15,744 bases of DNA from contig CAAGIO010000015.1 of NCBI GenBank assembly GCA_900769945.1, forward strand, positions 1 through 15,744. Reading direction: 5' to 3'. The notes beneath the pieces were generated by a model. The model saw only the letters and a program-made list of their open reading frames with translations, did not search any database and was not told the DNA's origin. Below are positions 1 through 6,057 of this stretch, piece after piece. A program made the position numbers and the translations under genes. The first letter of the stretch is position 1, and each line of letters starts with the position of its first letter. This DNA is from Bacteroidales bacterium (lineage in GTDB: Bacteria > Bacteroidota > Bacteroidia > Bacteroidales > F082).

Positions 1-2
1 AA

Positions 3-143
3 GATGATGAGGAAACTCAAGCATCTTTTTGCAGATTTTTGGATGACAATTTTAAACTACCTATATCAGCCTATGCTCCAGGTTGCGTACCAAAGGTAGA
101 AATTAAGGAGCGACTAAATAACTTAAAACTAATATTCTTTTAG
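3..143 (+). CDS. C-terminal end of an unrecognised protein (partial)
   Basis: The frame is open from the window edge to a TAG at 141-143, giving 46 residues that begin DDEETQASFCRFLDD and end in NNLKLIFF. The start lies outside the window. The composition is mixed and looks protein-like, but I recognise no family. It converges on the minus-strand ncRNA that ends near 188. A frame this long could arise by chance in AT-rich DNA, so the call is tentative. Confidence 0.4.
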   Translation, partial: DDEETQASFCRFLDDNFKLPISAYAPGCVPKVEIKERLNNLKLIFF

Positions 144-187
144 AAAGATAAGTGTGAGAAGTGCTATTGAAGATACTATATACATAC

Positions 188-368
188 AAAAAAGCGTGGC
201 ACTTCTTCATCTTCATTGGATACTTTGCGGTCTTGGACTACCGATTCCTCCCAATTGCAACAAATAAAGCCCACGCCTATAATGGCAGGAGCGCTGTTGC
301 TTTACTCTGGGAGGATTTTGAAAGTGTCCAAGTTTCAAAGTATCCATTTTAAGCTACTCCGCTTTTCC
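188..368 (-). ncRNA. Candidate structured ncRNA, 6S RNA-like
   Basis: On the minus strand a -7 box (TACCTTTG, 381-374) predicts a start near 368, and a run of six U follows CGC at 193-188, so the transcript would be about 180 nt. Nested complementary blocks form one long interrupted hairpin: 336-345 with 218-227 (10 bp), 326-332 with 232-238 (7 bp), an internal bubble, 308-315 with 246-253 (8 bp), 296-300 with 257-261, and a GCC/GGC apical stem around 275-286. A long closing stem, central bubble and apical stem at about 180 nt is the architecture of 6S RNA (ssrS), which inhibits sigma-70-type RNA polymerase. The structure is read from the sequence; the 6S identity is inference. A short minus-strand frame (347-213, 44 codons) overlaps and is probably incidental. 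Confidence 0.55.
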
Positions 369-373
369 TTATT

Positions 374-381
374 CAAAGGTA
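374..381 (-). promoter_or_regulatory. -7 box for the candidate ncRNA
   Basis: TACCTTTG on the minus strand matches the Bacteroidetes TAnnTTTG consensus. It lies about 6 nt before the predicted 5' end of the ncRNA. I see no convincing TTTG -33 element upstream. Confidence 0.45.
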
Positions 382-464
382 TGTAATATTATGTACGTCT
401 ATCTCATAGGCTTTTTGTTTAGTTAATAATTAAGTTGCAGCAATTAGCCGCATTTATTTCACCG

Positions 465-495
465 CAAATATACAAACATTTTTAATAAACACAAG
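465..495 (-). promoter_or_regulatory. Second minus-strand promoter upstream of the ncRNA
   Basis: TATATTTG (472-465) is a full -7 match, and CTTG (495-492) lies 19 nt upstream, one base from the TTTG -33 consensus. It would start transcription near 460, either giving a longer precursor of the ncRNA or serving as a divergent partner of the transposase promoter at 532. No sizeable ORF follows it. Confidence 0.4.
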
Positions 496-531
496 CAATT
501 TTTTAAAATAGAAAAATATGCTTTTTTTATG

Positions 532-539
532 TAACTTTG
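532..539 (+). promoter_or_regulatory. -7 box for the transposase gene
   Basis: TAACTTTG matches TAnnTTTG and predicts a start near 544, leaving a leader of roughly 58 nt before the ATG at 603. A seven-codon start-stop frame (ATG at 548) lies in that leader. No clear -33 element is visible. Confidence 0.5.
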
Positions 540-602
540 CATCGAGAATGAGTCTCAAAAACAAAATTTAAACCTTTTTTGAACAATGTAAAATTATTTT
601 TT

Positions 603-1055
603 ATGAGTTACACATCGACCTATTATCATATCGTGTTTCGCACCTATCGAAGTGGGCAGACAATATGTGAAGAACATGAACGAGAGTTATACGCTTACAT
701 TTACGGAATAGCGAAGAACCTGAATTGCCAGACATATCGCATTGGTGGAATGCCCGACCATATTCATATCTTTGTGTCGTTGCCATCAACATTACCTCTT
801 GCTACTTTTGTGCAACGAGTGAAGACCTCCAGCAGCAAATGGCTGAAAGCGAATCCACATTTTCCCGATTTTCAAGGCTGGTGTCACGAGTATGCTGGCT
901 TTAGTTATAGTTATCGTGATAAAGATATGATTGTCAACTACATCAAGCGTCAGAAGACACATCATAGTGGGATCTCTTCTGCTGATGAATACCGAAAGTT
1001 CCTTGAGGATAACATGCAGTACTTTGACGAGAGTTATATTTCTTCTGACGATTAG
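603..1055 (+). CDS. IS200-like (Y1 / RAYT-type) HUH transposase
   Basis: This 150-residue protein belongs to the single-tyrosine HUH transposases (Y1_Tnp), which cut and join single-stranded DNA at hairpins. The HUH motif is HIH at residues 53-55 (PDHIHIFVSL). The catalytic tyrosine is Y113, with Q117 as the likely extra metal ligand, in NYIKRQKTHH. The C-terminal EYRKFLEDN...YDESY-like tail is usual for the stand-alone branch. I chose ATG 603 (MSYTSTYYHIVF) over an in-frame TTG at 579 because the family normally starts at MSYT. All key residues are present and there is no frameshift, so it looks functional. No TnpB accompanies it. About 10 bp downstream begin hundreds of bases of palindromic repeats, which resembles a REP-associated transposase (RAYT) locus more than a simple IS200 copy. 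Confidence 0.88.
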   Translation: MSYTSTYYHIVFRTYRSGQTICEEHERELYAYIYGIAKNLNCQTYRIGGMPDHIHIFVSLPSTLPLATFVQRVKTSSSKWLKANPHFPDFQGWCHEYAGFSYSYRDKDMIVNYIKRQKTHHSGISSADEYRKFLEDNMQYFDESYISSDD

Positions 1056-1067
1056 TATTAGCTTGTC

Positions 1068-1127
1068 TCCGACACCTCAGACAGCCGAGCTGTCAGAGGT
1101 GACTCGGATAGCGTGTCTCCGACACGC
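1068..1127. repeat. REP-like double hairpin, copy 1
   Basis: Hairpin 1 has arms CCTC-A-GACAGC and GCTGTC-A-GAGG (1075-1085, 1089-1099) around a CGA loop, extended outward by TCCGA/TCGGA (1068-1072, 1104-1108). Hairpin 2 has perfect arms GCGTGTC/GACACGC (1111-1117, 1121-1127) with a TCC loop. Both contain the phrase TCTCCGACAC. Paired close hairpins of this type resemble BIME/REP doublets in other bacteria. Confidence 0.7.
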
Positions 1128-1151
1128 CAAGGTATTACCGAAGTACTGTAC

Positions 1152-1360
1152 GTTGACGTCGTCAAGAGTGTGCTATCGGTTGTCGTAGTCTTTTCTTAGC
1201 GAGGAATGTTGACGTCGTCAAGCGAGTGCTATCGGTTGTCGTAGTCTTTGCTTGTCAAGGGACGGCGTTGTCGTCAACCGAGTGCTATCGGTTGTCGTAG
1301 TCTTTTCTATGCAAGGTAAGTTGTTGTCGTCAAGCGTGTGCTATCGGCAAACTATTCTCC
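1152..1360. repeat. Four imperfect tandem units of about 56 bp
   Basis: Units begin at 1152, 1208, 1267 and 1320 (spacings 56, 59 and 53). Each carries a GTTG...TCGTCAA block, in two of them the palindrome TTGAC-GTC-GTCAA, then TGCTATCGG. The first three continue into TTGTCGTAGTCTTT. Spacing is not a multiple of three, which argues against a coding repeat. Confidence 0.75.
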
Positions 1361-1363
1361 TAT

Positions 1364-1392
1364 CCCCTCACGGAGCGCAGCGCCGTGTGGGG
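1364..1392. repeat. Hairpin in block (c), copy 1
   Basis: Arms CCCCTCACGG (1364-1373) and CCGTGTGGGG (1383-1392) pair with one T-T mismatch around AGCGCAGCG. It recurs with a few changes at 1630-1658. Confidence 0.65.
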
Positions 1393-1437
1393 TTCAAGCG
1401 TCGTGTGGGGTCCAAGAGTGGTGTGGGGTTGAAACGT
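1384..1437. repeat. Three 18-bp tandem units (GTGTGGGG type)
   Basis: Units at 1384, 1402 and 1420 follow the pattern CGTGTGGGGTTCAAGCGT with one to five changes. The period is a multiple of three, so one frame reads a pseudo-peptide repeat, but that frame runs into the non-triplet repeats on both sides. Confidence 0.75.
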
Positions 1438-1442
1438 AGCGA

Positions 1443-1694
1443 GTCTCCGACACCTCAGACAGACGAGCTGTCAGAGGTGACTCGGATAGCGTGTCTCCGA
1501 CACGCCGAGGTATTACCGAAGTACTGTACGTTGACGTCGTCAAGCGGGCGCTATCGGTTGTCGTAGTCTTTTTTTAGCGAGGAATGTTGACGTCGTCAAG
1601 CGTGTGCTATCGGCACACTATTCTCCTATCCCCTCACGAAGCGCAGCGCCGTGTGGGGTTCAAGCGTCGTGTGGGGTTCAAGCGTGGTGAGGAA
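1443..1694. repeat. Composite palindromic repeat, copy 2
   Basis: This has the same block order as copy 1: double hairpin (1446-1486, 1489-1505), 56-bp units (1530, 1586), hairpin (1630-1658) and 18-bp units (1650, 1668, then a decayed partial). It is about 120 bp shorter because it has two 56-bp units instead of four and one fewer 18-bp unit. In its first hairpin a C-to-A change at 1463 breaks one inner base pair. It ends just before the terminator of the minus-strand threonine dehydrogenase gene. Confidence 0.85.
1530..1619. repeat. Two tandem units of about 56 bp, copy 2
   Basis: Units at 1530 and 1586 both contain the palindrome TTGAC-GTC-GTCAA followed by GCTATCGG. The first continues through GTAG (1563-1566), as in copy 1. 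The second leads into the hairpin block. Confidence 0.75.
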
Positions 1695-1702
1695 AGGAAG
1701 AA

Positions 1703-1729
1703 AAAAAGCGCGCCGAAAGCGCGCTTTTT
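1703..1729 (-). terminator. Intrinsic terminator after the threonine dehydrogenase gene
   Basis: A perfect 11-bp stem (AAAAAGCGCGC with GCGCGCTTTTT) closes a 5-nt loop at 1714-1718. On the minus strand the stem is followed by a T-run. It lies 15 bp beyond the stop codon. The T-run on the plus side would also let it stop leftward-to-rightward transcription out of the repeat region. Confidence 0.85.
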
Positions 1730-1744
1730 AGTGTTTGGTGGAGA

Positions 1745-2692
1745 CTACAGTAACTTTTTCTTCAGTGTCTCTATCATATCCACAGTCATTTTATCGAGGT
1801 CGTATTTTGGGTTCCAGCCCCATTCGTTACGAGCGCAGCTGTCGTCCATCTTGTTCGGCCATGAGTCAGCAATAGCTTGGCGGATAGGGTCGAACTTGTA
1901 TTCCATCTCGAAGTTAGGATAATATTTCTTTATAGCGTTATAGATTATCTCAGGGTCAAAGCTCATTGCGGTGACGTTGAATGAGTTACGATGAATGAGT
2001 TTTGAAGGGTCTGCTTCCATGATGTCAACCATTGCGTCGAGAGCGTCGGGCATATACATCATATCCATGAAGGTGCCTTTAGCTATAGGGCAGAAGAACT
2101 TCTCGCCTTTCACTGCTGCGTAGTAGATTTCAACGGCGTAGTCTGTTGTGCCGCCGCCTGGCAGAGTGAGGTTTGAGATAAGTCCAGGGAAGCGTACTGA
2201 GCGTGTGTCAACGCCAAAACGTGTGAAGTAGTAGTCGCTGAGCAGCTCGCCGGTCACTTTTGTCACGCCGTAGATGGTGTTAGGGCGTTGTATGGTGTCC
2301 TGTGGGGTGTTGTCGCGAGGTGTTGAAGGTCCGAAAGCGCCTATTGAAGAAGGTGTGAACACGGCGCAGCCGAAGGTGCGTGCTACTTCAAGGCAGTTGA
2401 CGAGGCTTCCGATGCCGACGTTCCAGCCGAGCATCGGGTTCTTCTCTGCTGTGGCTGAGAGTATAGCAGCGAGGTTATAGATGGTGTCGATGTTGTATTT
2501 CTTCACTACATCAACAATCTGCATTATTTGTGTTGAGTCGATGCGCTCGAATGGTCCGTTCTCAGCAATCTCGCCTGTTAATTGGCGCAGGTCGCTTGCT
2601 ACAACGTGTTCGTTCCCGTATTTTGCACGGAGTTTCTTTACCAATTCTGTTCCGATTTGACCGCCGGAACCAACGATTAGTATGTTTTTCAT
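1745..2692 (-). CDS. NAD-dependent L-threonine 3-dehydrogenase, short-chain (epimerase-like) type
   Basis: This 315-residue extended short-chain dehydrogenase shows an N-terminal Rossmann motif GSGGQIG (8-14), an early acidic residue at SDLR for NAD preference, S116 in TPSSIGAFG, and the catalytic pair Y141/K145 in YGVTK. Sequence such as RNSFNVTAMSFDPEIIYNAIKKYYP is typical of the epimerase-like threonine dehydrogenases, not of sugar epimerases. The enzyme oxidises L-threonine to 2-amino-3-ketobutyrate in the cytoplasm. The gene lies 62 bp downstream of kbl on the same strand, which encodes the next enzyme, so the pair is very likely one operon. It is unrelated to the zinc-dependent E. coli Tdh, so I leave the symbol blank. 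Function is inferred from motifs plus context. Confidence 0.88.
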   Translation of the reverse strand: MKNILIVGSGGQIGTELVKKLRAKYGNEHVVASDLRQLTGEIAENGPFERIDSTQIMQIVDVVKKYNIDTIYNLAAILSATAEKNPMLGWNVGIGSLVNCLEVARTFGCAVFTPSSIGAFGPSTPRDNTPQDTIQRPNTIYGVTKVTGELLSDYYFTRFGVDTRSVRFPGLISNLTLPGGGTTDYAVEIYYAAVKGEKFFCPIAKGTFMDMMYMPDALDAMVDIMEADPSKLIHRNSFNVTAMSFDPEIIYNAIKKYYPNFEMEYKFDPIRQAIADSWPNKMDDSCARNEWGWNPKYDLDKMTVDMIETLKKKLL

Positions 2693-2754
2693 TTTACTAT
2701 TTATTGAAATGAAATGTTATTCGGTATTATGCAGTGTGTGCTGTCTTACCTTAA

Positions 2755-3942
2755 TTATTTAATGACTCCTAATTCTTTTCCTATCTTCACGAATGCGGCG
2801 ATACACTTGTCAAGGTGTTCTTTCTCGTGTGCTGCTGAAATCTGTACGCGGATACGTGCTTGGCCTTTAGGGACGACAGGGTAGTAGAATCCTGTTACGA
2901 AGATGCCTTCTTCCTGCATCTTGGCGGCGAATTTCTGTGAGAGTGGTGCGTCGTACAGCATGACAGCGCATATTGCTGACTCTGACGGTTTGCAGTCGAA
3001 GCCCTTCTCAAGCATCTGTTTGATGAAGTAATCTGTGTTGGCGTGCAGCTTGTCCTGAAGCTCGTTTGTCTCTGACATCATCTCGAACATGCGGATGCCT
3101 GCTGCCACTAAGCCTGGTGCCATTGAGTTAGAGAAGAGGTATGGGCGAGAGCGCTGACGCAGCATGTCGATGATTTCTTTCTTACCTGTTGTGAATCCGC
3201 CCATGGCGCCGCCGAATGCCTTGCCAAGTGTTCCGGTGAGTATCTCGATTTTTCCACGTAGGTTGTAACGTTCTGTGACGCCACGTCCTGTCTGTCCGAC
3301 AACACCTGCTGAATGGCTCTCGTCAACCATCACCATTGCATCGTATTTCTGAGCTAACTCATAAATCTTGTCAAGAGGACATACGTTGCCGTCCATAGAG
3401 AAGACACCGTCGGTGACGATAAGGCGGAAACGGCATTTCTGAGCGTCTTGTAACTGTTTCTCAAGGTCTTCCATGTCGGCGTTGGCATAACGGAAACGCT
3501 GTGCCTTGCAAAGACGTACTCCATCGATGATAGAAGCATGGTTCAATGAGTCAGAGATGATGGCGTCCTCCGGTCCTAACAATGGCTCGAATACTCCACC
3601 GTTGGCGTCAAAGCATGCTGCATATAATATTGTGTCTTCTGTACCGAAAAACTCCGCAATCTTTGCCTCAAGTTTCTTGTGGAGATCCTGGCAGCCGCAG
3701 ATGAAACGTACTGATGCCATTCCGAATCCGCGCTCGTCCATGCCTCTCTTCGCCGCCTCAATCAACTCCGGATTGTTGCCAAGTCCAAGATAGTTGTTCG
3801 CACAGAAGTTCAAGCATTTCTTGCCTTTTACCAATATCTCAGCTCCTTGTGGGCTTTCGATGATGCGTTCGTTCTTATAGAGGCCATCGGCTTCAATCTG
3901 AGCCAATTCCTTCTTCAAATACTCTTGAAAGTTTGTGTACAT
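2755..3942 (-). CDS. kbl: Glycine C-acetyltransferase (2-amino-3-ketobutyrate CoA ligase)
   Basis: This 395-residue fold-type I PLP enzyme of the alpha-oxoamine synthase family has the length usual for Kbl. The PLP lysine is K241 in LTGTLGKAFGG. The cofactor-binding aspartate lies in VDESHS (about 207-212) and the ring-stacking histidine is in SLNHASIIDG (H135). The N-terminus (FQEYLKKELAQIEADGLYKNERII) matches Kbl more closely than serine palmitoyltransferase or BioF. It cleaves 2-amino-3-ketobutyrate with CoA to glycine and acetyl-CoA. The threonine dehydrogenase gene follows on the same strand, completing threonine-to-glycine degradation. A -7 box lies 29 bp upstream of the ATG. Confidence 0.92.
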   Translation of the reverse strand: MYTNFQEYLKKELAQIEADGLYKNERIIESPQGAEILVKGKKCLNFCANNYLGLGNNPELIEAAKRGMDERGFGMASVRFICGCQDLHKKLEAKIAEFFGTEDTILYAACFDANGGVFEPLLGPEDAIISDSLNHASIIDGVRLCKAQRFRYANADMEDLEKQLQDAQKCRFRLIVTDGVFSMDGNVCPLDKIYELAQKYDAMVMVDESHSAGVVGQTGRGVTERYNLRGKIEILTGTLGKAFGGAMGGFTTGKKEIIDMLRQRSRPYLFSNSMAPGLVAAGIRMFEMMSETNELQDKLHANTDYFIKQMLEKGFDCKPSESAICAVMLYDAPLSQKFAAKMQEEGIFVTGFYYPVVPKGQARIRVQISAAHEKEHLDKCIAAFVKIGKELGVIK

Positions 3943-3971
3943 TGCGTGTATTTTTTAAAATTCTTTGACTG

Positions 3972-3979
3972 CAAAAATA
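3972..3979 (-). promoter_or_regulatory. -7 box for kbl and threonine dehydrogenase genes
   Basis: TATTTTTG on the minus strand fits TAnnTTTG and would give a leader of about 25 nt before the kbl ATG. The -33 element is not clear. Confidence 0.5.
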
Positions 3980-4027
3980 CAAAATGCCTTGGATAATTGT
4001 ATCATTTTTATGTAATTATTTTTTAAA

Positions 4028-4275
4028 ATGTTATTTCTCTTCCATTTATTCCTTCTCATTGTGTTTCAATGCTTAAGGCTTTTTAAATATCTTATACTCT
4101 TTTCCCCGTTTCTTTCCTCTCCTTTTACCCTTTTACACCTTCTGCTATTTTCTTTGTTTTTCGCCCTCTCTATTCGATGCTTCTTTCCGGCTTGTTTTCC
4201 TCCATTCTACTTCGCATGCCAAACTCTGCCTTCTTGTGTTAGATTGTTTTCGCCGCTCTTTTTTTTATTTTAATC
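4028..4275. other. Pyrimidine-rich intergenic tract
   Basis: The 450-bp gap between divergent kbl and cysS holds about 250 bp in which the plus strand is nearly all C and T, with very few purines. A plus-strand frame through it would encode an 81-residue peptide made almost only of F, L, S, C and P. That is what pyrimidine-rich DNA yields by itself. It has no recognisable promoter or domain, so I do not call a gene. I see no terminator or RNA fold here. Confidence 0.5.
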
Positions 4276-4373
4276 ATAATTTATTATAAATCAAATATTT
4301 ATGTTGTTTTTATTGATAATGTCCTTTAACCTGTTTTTTTTATATATGTAGTCTTTTTTATCAAATAAATTTG

Positions 4374-4381
4374 TACCTTTG
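4374..4381 (+). promoter_or_regulatory. -7 box for cysS
   Basis: TACCTTTG matches the consensus and predicts a start near 4386. That is only about 6 nt before ATG 4392 or 12 nt before ATG 4398, so the leader is very short. The box also rules out the in-frame TTG at 4371 as the start. Confidence 0.6.
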
Positions 4382-4391
4382 CAAAAATTAT

Positions 4392-5885
4392 ATGAAAATG
4401 GATGCTTTATATATTTATAACAGCTTGAAACGTATCAAGGAACCGTTTGTGCCTATTCATGAAGGACATGTAGGAATGTATGTCTGTGGACCTACTGTAT
4501 ATGGTGATGCACATCTTGGTCATGCACGTCCGGCTATTACTTTCGACTTGGTGTTCAGATATTTGAAACACCTTGGATATAAGGTGCGTTATGTGAGAAA
4601 TATTACCGACGTGGGTCATCTTGAGCATGATGCTGATGAAGGTGAGGATAAGATTGCAAAGAAAGCCCGCCTTGAAGACCTTGAGCCGATGGAAGTCGCT
4701 CAGTATTATACTGTTAGGTATCATGAGGCGATGGATAAACTTAATGTCCTTCGCCCGTCGATAGAGCCTCATGCTTCGGGACATATCATCGAGCAGATTG
4801 CTATGATACAGAAGATTATCGATGCGGGTTTCGCTTACGTTGAGAATGGCTCGGTTTATTTTGATATTAAGAAGTATAACGAGAAATATCATTACGGCAT
4901 TCTTTCTGGAAGGAATATTGATGAGATGATAAACAACACCCGTGAGCTTGCGGGGCAGAGCGAGAAGCATAACCCTATCGATTTCGCCTTGTGGAAAAAG
5001 GCTGAACCGAAACATATTATGCGTTGGCCTTCTCCTTGGAGTGACGGCTTCCCGGGCTGGCACATGGAATGCTCTGCTATGGGTTGCAAATACCTTGGCG
5101 AAGAGTTTGATATTCACGGTGGTGGCATGGACCTGCAGTTCCCTCATCATGAGTCGGAGATTGCTCAGTCTATGGCGGCTAATGGCAAGGCTCCTGTTCA
5201 TTATTGGATGCATAACAATATGATTACCATTGCTGGTCAGAAGATGGGTAAGTCGCTTGGTAACTTCATCACTCTTCCTGAATTTTTTGCCGGAAGCCAT
5301 AAAGACAAAGATGGTAACGAGATGTTGGCGCAGGCGTACAGCCCTATGACTATTCGTTTCTTCATCCTTCAGGCACAGTATCGGAGCACAGTCGATTTCT
5401 CTAATGAGGCACTGCAGGCTGCAGAAAAAGGCTACAAACGTCTTATGGAGGCTGTTGACCTTGTTGATAAACTCGTTGCCACAGACAATGCCGAAGTGGT
5501 TGGAGTTCAGAATATTATGAACGCCTGCTATGACGCTATGAACGATGATTTCAATAGCCCTATCGTTATTGCGAATTTGTTTGAGGCTGCAAGGATTGTC
5601 AACTCTGTTCGTGACGGGCACTCAAAAATTAATGCCGAGGAACTTGCGTTGTTGAAAGAGCTTTTCCGCATCTTTGTGTTCGAGGTTTTAGGACTTCTGA
5701 AGTCTGATGCTGCCGGTGATGATAATGGCGTTGTTGATGGCTTGATGCAGACTATCATTGATATTCGTAAAGACGCAAGGTCAAAGAAAGACTGGGCGAC
5801 CAGCGATTTGATTCGTGACAAGCTTGCTGCTCTCGACATCGTCTTGAAAGATGGAAAAGACGGCACCACATGGTCAAAGAAATAA
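4392..5885 (+). CDS. cysS: Cysteinyl-tRNA synthetase
   Basis: This class I aminoacyl-tRNA synthetase charges tRNA-Cys with cysteine in an ATP-dependent reaction. The HIGH-type signature is HLGHARP, preceded by the zinc-ligand cysteine in YVCGPTVYGDA. The second signature is KMGKSLGNF. Further zinc-site residues lie in WHMECSAMG and FPHHESEIAQS. The C-terminal helical domain ends with RKDARSKKDWATSDLIRDKLAALDI, normal for CysS. Length from this ATG is 497 residues, standard for Bacteroidales. The alternative ATG at 4398 (MDALYIYNSL) is equally possible; the promoter at 4374-4381 excludes anything further upstream. It is a single-gene transcription unit ended by a hairpin at 5938-5975. A 404-codon open frame on the opposite strand is a shadow. 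Confidence 0.96.
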   Translation: MKMDALYIYNSLKRIKEPFVPIHEGHVGMYVCGPTVYGDAHLGHARPAITFDLVFRYLKHLGYKVRYVRNITDVGHLEHDADEGEDKIAKKARLEDLEPMEVAQYYTVRYHEAMDKLNVLRPSIEPHASGHIIEQIAMIQKIIDAGFAYVENGSVYFDIKKYNEKYHYGILSGRNIDEMINNTRELAGQSEKHNPIDFALWKKAEPKHIMRWPSPWSDGFPGWHMECSAMGCKYLGEEFDIHGGGMDLQFPHHESEIAQSMAANGKAPVHYWMHNNMITIAGQKMGKSLGNFITLPEFFAGSHKDKDGNEMLAQAYSPMTIRFFILQAQYRSTVDFSNEALQAAEKGYKRLMEAVDLVDKLVATDNAEVVGVQNIMNACYDAMNDDFNSPIVIANLFEAARIVNSVRDGHSKINAEELALLKELFRIFVFEVLGLLKSDAAGDDNGVVDGLMQTIIDIRKDARSKKDWATSDLIRDKLAALDIVLKDGKDGTTWSKK

Positions 5886-5937
5886 TCTTGAAAAAATTAT
5901 TTCATTAGTTTTTGTATATTAGTTTTTTGTGTGTATA

Positions 5938-5975
5938 ATACGTCTGCGACAATATGTTGTGGACGTATATTTTTT
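5938..5975 (+). terminator. Intrinsic terminator of cysS
   Basis: The arms ATACGTC (5938-5944) and GACGTAT (5962-5968) enclose a weaker inner stem ACAA/TTGT, and a T-rich tract follows (5970-5975). It lies about 50 bp past the cysS stop codon. Confidence 0.7.
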
Positions 5976-6001
5976 GTTGATAAAGGGGTAGGGAAGGGGA
6001 G

Positions 6002-6034
6002 AAAAAACTAAGAGCCGGTTGATGCCGGCTCTTA
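6002..6034 (-). terminator. Intrinsic terminator of the rplM-rpsI-rpsB-tsf operon
   Basis: A perfect 10-bp stem (TAAGAGCCGG/CCGGCTCTTA, 6009-6018 and 6025-6034) has a 6-nt loop. On the minus strand it is followed by GTTTTTT. It sits 23 bp beyond the tsf stop codon. Confidence 0.88.
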
Positions 6035-6057
6035 ATATTGATAAGTTGATGATAATC

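Larger units (their letters stand above)
1065..1437. repeat. Composite palindromic repeat, copy 1
   Basis: This is a long non-coding repeat in four blocks. (a) Two hairpins lie at 1068-1108 and 1111-1127. (b) Four imperfect tandem units of about 56 bp start at 1152, 1208, 1267 and 1320. (c) A hairpin lies at 1364-1392. (d) Three 18-bp units span 1384-1437. The whole series recurs 378 bp downstream. Over the first 145 bp the copies differ at only about six positions, and across the hairpin block (c) at about three in 80. It is visibly richer in G+C than the flanking DNA. It starts right after the transposase stop codon, which suggests the two belong together. Confidence 0.85.

Noticed and set aside
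213..347. 44-codon minus-strand ORF inside the ncRNA
   Set aside because: The nested base pairing explains the sequence better than a protein, although a dual-function RNA cannot be excluded.
161..352. 63-codon plus-strand ORF
   Set aside because: It lies over the inverted-repeat structure of the candidate minus-strand ncRNA, has no promoter box, and its peptide matches nothing I know.
1152..1619. CRISPR array
   Set aside because: The repeats are long, imperfect and abutting, with no unique spacers of even length, and no cas genes are present.
1252..1922. Two plus-strand reading frames across the repeat region (1252-1566, 1584-1922)
   Set aside because: They are made of non-triplet repeats and hairpins, and the second runs antisense into the conserved threonine dehydrogenase gene and its terminator.
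4028..4273. 81-codon ORF upstream of cysS
   Set aside because: The peptide is almost only F, L, S, C and P, a by-product of pyrimidine-rich DNA, and there is no start signal or domain.
4407..5621. 404-codon frame antisense to cysS
   Set aside because: It is fully inside a highly conserved gene and its translation shows no domain; it is a shadow.
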